Part shown: positions 61,082 to 64,000 of the stretch, one piece after another
Position numbering within the stretch: the stretch's first letter is position 1
How the letters are laid out: the number at the start of each line of letters is the position of its first letter
Assembly (NCBI GenBank): GCA_019914945.1
Contig: CM034103.1
Coordinates: 310,001 to 374,000, forward strand
Direction: 5' to 3'
DNA length: 64,000 nucleotides
Source of the DNA: Typha latifolia
Lineage: Eukaryota; Streptophyta; Magnoliopsida; Poales; Typhaceae
Made by a program: the position numbers and the translations under genes
Notes under the pieces: model-generated
Databases searched by the model: none
Seen by the model: the letters and a program-made list of their open reading frames with translations, nothing else
Told to the model about the DNA's origin: nothing

Positions 61082-63587
61082 ATGGCTTCGTCGTCGTCGC
61101 GATCGGCGGCGGCTGCGGAAGGGGATCGTTGGTCGTCTCTTTGCAACTGTGTTGTCAACTTCCTATTGGAGGAGAAGTATCACCTCACGGCCTTCGAGCT
61201 CCTCCACGAGCTCATCGAAGATGGCCGCCACGACCACGCCATCCGCCTCCGCCAGTTCTTCTCCGATCCCGCGCTCTTCCCGCCGGACCTCATCGCCCGT
61301 TTCAACTCCCTACGAGGTATTCATCTCACGTCACATTGTTCTTTGTGGCTTCAAATATCTTGCGTTTTGGTGCATGAGTATGACTTCAAATGGACATTTA
61401 GTTCAGAAATGCTGAATTTGAAAAGTTCTAAACTCCGATCTGAATTAAGTTAGTCTTACTGCATTTTATTTCAAATCTTCAGATTTTGATATTATTCCAT
61501 GGATTATAATTTCTTCTTTCTGTGTTTTTCCAGTTGCAGATCCACAAAGTTTGCTAGAAGAAAAAGTATCAAAAGAAGAAAAATTGGCACTTGCGCAATA
61601 TGAGCTTCGGCTAGCACAAGAAGATCTGTCCAGACTGAAGTCGGAGCTACAAAACCGAAAAGAAATATCCCCTGATAAATTAAATGGTATGTTCTTCCTT
61701 ATTGATCTTTTTTTCAGTTTGGCCATATTGATATATTGTGAATTATGGTGATAAAATACATGAAGTGTGCATCAATCAGCAGTGCGCCTACTTCTCATTT
61801 TATGCAGATTGTTGCTCATTGATTCATGCTTATCCTTTCATTTCCAATATATTTTGTTTTTAATATAGCTAAAATGAACCAGCTTTTACAAAAATAGATG
61901 AGCAATCTGATTTTCTCAAACACAAAAGCTTGACAATCTGTTTCCGCAGCTCTAAATGTCTTAAAATAACATATTTTACATATGTTTTTTAGCATCCCGG
62001 TACATAAATATGCCTCCGGGTTGCAATACTGTATTGGCATCCTCACAGCTTTACTAATTATGTCTCCATTTTAGTTATGTCAGTAGAGCACCAAGGTTGC
62101 CTGTAGTACTATTCAGTACTAATGAGTTTAGACATGTTTGAACCATTTATGGACTAATTTAGATTTTAAAATCCAAATCAACTCAAGCTGACAAGTGTAG
62201 AGTGCCTCTTTTGAATTCTATACATTTGTTTCAAATAAATGGACCTTTGTCACTTCAGAAGTAGCCTGACATAAAGTACTATAATATTAGGTATCAGTGA
62301 TATGCAGAGTAGCTACCATGATGTATTGTGCAGACGGAGCCCACTCAGTCCTTTACTTCACAAGCATGTTTCTATTCCATTGGATGTGTAGGAATTGTTT
62401 GTTTGCTAGTTATGTTATTCCTCTTTTCACCGGATATGAGTTCATATTGTAATATTATGTTCTAGATGTTCTGATTCAAAGTTACTTGAAGTAGCATCGT
62501 TGTGGGTTTCTTTGAAGTTACCTTCATACCATTCTTCCATGTTGGCTCATCATCTATTTCAGATGCATTAATAGTTGATGGGTCTAGAAGCCAACAATCT
62601 AGAAGGGAGACTGCTCTTTCATCTTTAGGCCCATTAAAGGACAACGAACGTAAAGATCTAAATTGCGCTGTGAAGGAATATTTGCTTTTTGCTGGGTACA
62701 GACTTACAGCCATGACATTTATTGAGGAGGTATGTTGTGTTACCCATGATTGACTTAGTGATGAAGAATCTTCTCTAAGTAACATATGCTGAACTAAAGT
62801 GATTAGTTGTTCATAAAGTCAAATGTCAGTTTTTTTTGGAAAAGACTATGACATGTGAAATGTGGAATATGTAAGACTTACTTTTTGTATTACATGCTCT
62901 TCCATGGGAAAAACTTAAGTTTTCTTGCAGTTGTAGATCCTGAAGATTCCATCTAATGTAAAGTATACTGAATTATTATATGATCTTGTCAGATTGATGA
63001 ACTGGAGGGAAATATTAGGTGTTTGTAGTTGCCTCACTAACCATAGTTTGTGCCACTCGTGCAGAAATGCGAGCTGGTAAATATTGTTTTTGGAAGTTAA
63101 TATATCAAGGAACAAGCTTCAGATAGAAGTAGATTTACTTCATAGTGTCACATGCATAAAAGCTAAGGACTTTATTTGCTCTGTTCAAACATATGTTAGG
63201 AGGTTTCAGTTTTAGGTGGGTATATAACTCAAATTAAAATTTGGAACTTGCTTGTCAAAGACATATTTTGGAAAAAGATGTTAACTGGTGAAGGGAAAGC
63301 CCTCTTCTGAGCATCCGATAAGAAGAACCTTGAGCTATTTTAAAGTTTTAGCTGCTTGTAATCAGTAAATAATTAGATTGAGATTCATTTGTAATGTTTA
63401 TATGTCTATAGAGGGCATGTTGAGTATCTTAAGTTTTGTGAGCTGGTCATTAGGAATGCCTCATCATTTTGTACTGCAGGTTACTGACCAGAACCTGGAC
63501 ATCTGGCCAAGCAGTTCAGCCTGTGTCTCTGATGCATTGCGTCGCTATTATTATCAGTACCTTTCGTCCACCTCAGAGGCTGCTGAG
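61082..63587 (+). CDS. LisH and HEAT repeat protein (RELCH/KIAA1468-like), 5' part
   Basis: The first 221 residues of a large gene continuing past the window. Exons: 61082-61316, 61534-61686, 62563-62729, 63480-63587. The protein starts MASSSSRSAAAAEGDRW. A LisH-type dimerisation segment follows (SSLCNCVVNFLLEEKYHLTA, about 18-50), then a coiled coil (EEKLALAQYELRLAQEDLSR), then GPLKDNERKDLNCAVKEYLL and VTDQNLDIWPSS. These match Arabidopsis At5g16210 and animal RELCH, whose animal form links recycling endosomes to the trans-Golgi in cholesterol transfer; the plant role is not established. The last exon ends at SSTSEAAE before a GTAGTT donor. Sequence from 63,588 to 64,000 is read as intron, and I see no further exon. 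The HEAT repeats lie outside. Confidence 0.88.
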
Positions 63588-64000
63588 GTAGTTATTGAAC
63601 TTATCCCAGATAACAAGGTTGAATTTTTTGTGGCGTTTTAATCTCTCTTCATTTATAAACTATATTTACAATGATCTTTAGTATTTGGCATAGATATTGA
63701 TATGAGTAATTTTCTTTCATTTACTATAGTGTTATTTTAAGCTTAAAACTTTCTGGGATTCACTTCCATGAGTTACAAATATCTGTTAAATTTATGTAGG
63801 GCACTACTCAATGTGATCTTAAGGCTTGCCACCATATAGGGATATCAAACAAGCCGAGATGTATTGGGAATTGCATTTTATGCAGATGCTTGCCAATTCA
63901 TGAGCTGCTTGAGCTCTCCTCATTTACAGCTCAAATTGGAGCTCGGCAGCTCGCTAGCTTATTAAACAAGCCAAGCTCTAGCTTGCCATGGTTCATTCAT

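Noticed and set aside
1..64000. CRISPR arrays, bacterial operons, rRNA or intact tRNA genes
   Set aside because: None seen. Introns, SINEs, a LINE and plant proteins show a nuclear plant genome.

Overview
The window is nuclear DNA from a flowering plant. Genes are split by introns of tens of bases to over 2 kb, intergenic DNA is AT-rich, and every recognisable protein has a land-plant orthologue. A GC-rich, intronless RAV gene, GC-rich first exons and Au-type SINE pieces would fit a non-grass monocot, but the species cannot be fixed from sequence alone; that part is inference.

Layout. 1-10,090: 3' two-thirds of MED25, a Mediator subunit (+), with TE-rich introns and a polyglutamine tail. 10,497-17,104: lipase-like alpha/beta hydrolase (-), convergent with MED25. 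18,166-21,670: plastid-targeted DUF2854 (Slr0575-like) protein (+), divergent from the hydrolase across about 1 kb. 21,671-26,759: five kb without a recognisable gene, with tRNA-like repeat relics and GA/CT microsatellites. 26,760-27,779: RAV (AP2 + B3) transcription factor (+). 27,780-30,570: intergenic. 30,571-32,548: tubulin-folding cofactor A (-). 33,405-35,648: lipid phosphate phosphatase (-). 37,513-37,721: fold-back element. 37,924-44,023: an almost end-to-end L1-type LINE (+), with a perfect 16-bp target-site duplication and an A tail but broken ORFs. 46,822-49,383: ZAR1-like LRR receptor kinase (-). 51,652-53,619: WEB-family coiled-coil protein (-). 54,828-60,085: FyPP/PP6-type phosphatase catalytic subunit (-), ten coding exons, with a MITE-like element in intron 3. 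61,082 to the window end: 5' part of a LisH/HEAT (RELCH-like) gene (+), divergent from the phosphatase across a promoter with three CACGTG boxes.

These genes do not form an operon-like system; plant genes act individually. Themes recur: MED25 and RAV act in light, flowering and hormone transcription, and FyPP is known from phytochrome/ABA/auxin signalling. Neighbourhood does not imply shared function. Splice junctions were placed by GT/AG sites, reading phase and family alignment from memory. For each complete gene the joined exons sum to a multiple of three and end at a stop, which supports the models. I found no new biological system. The most informative non-genic signals are the LINE with intact termini, two fold-back elements, tandem repeats in a MED25 intron, and the G-box cluster.
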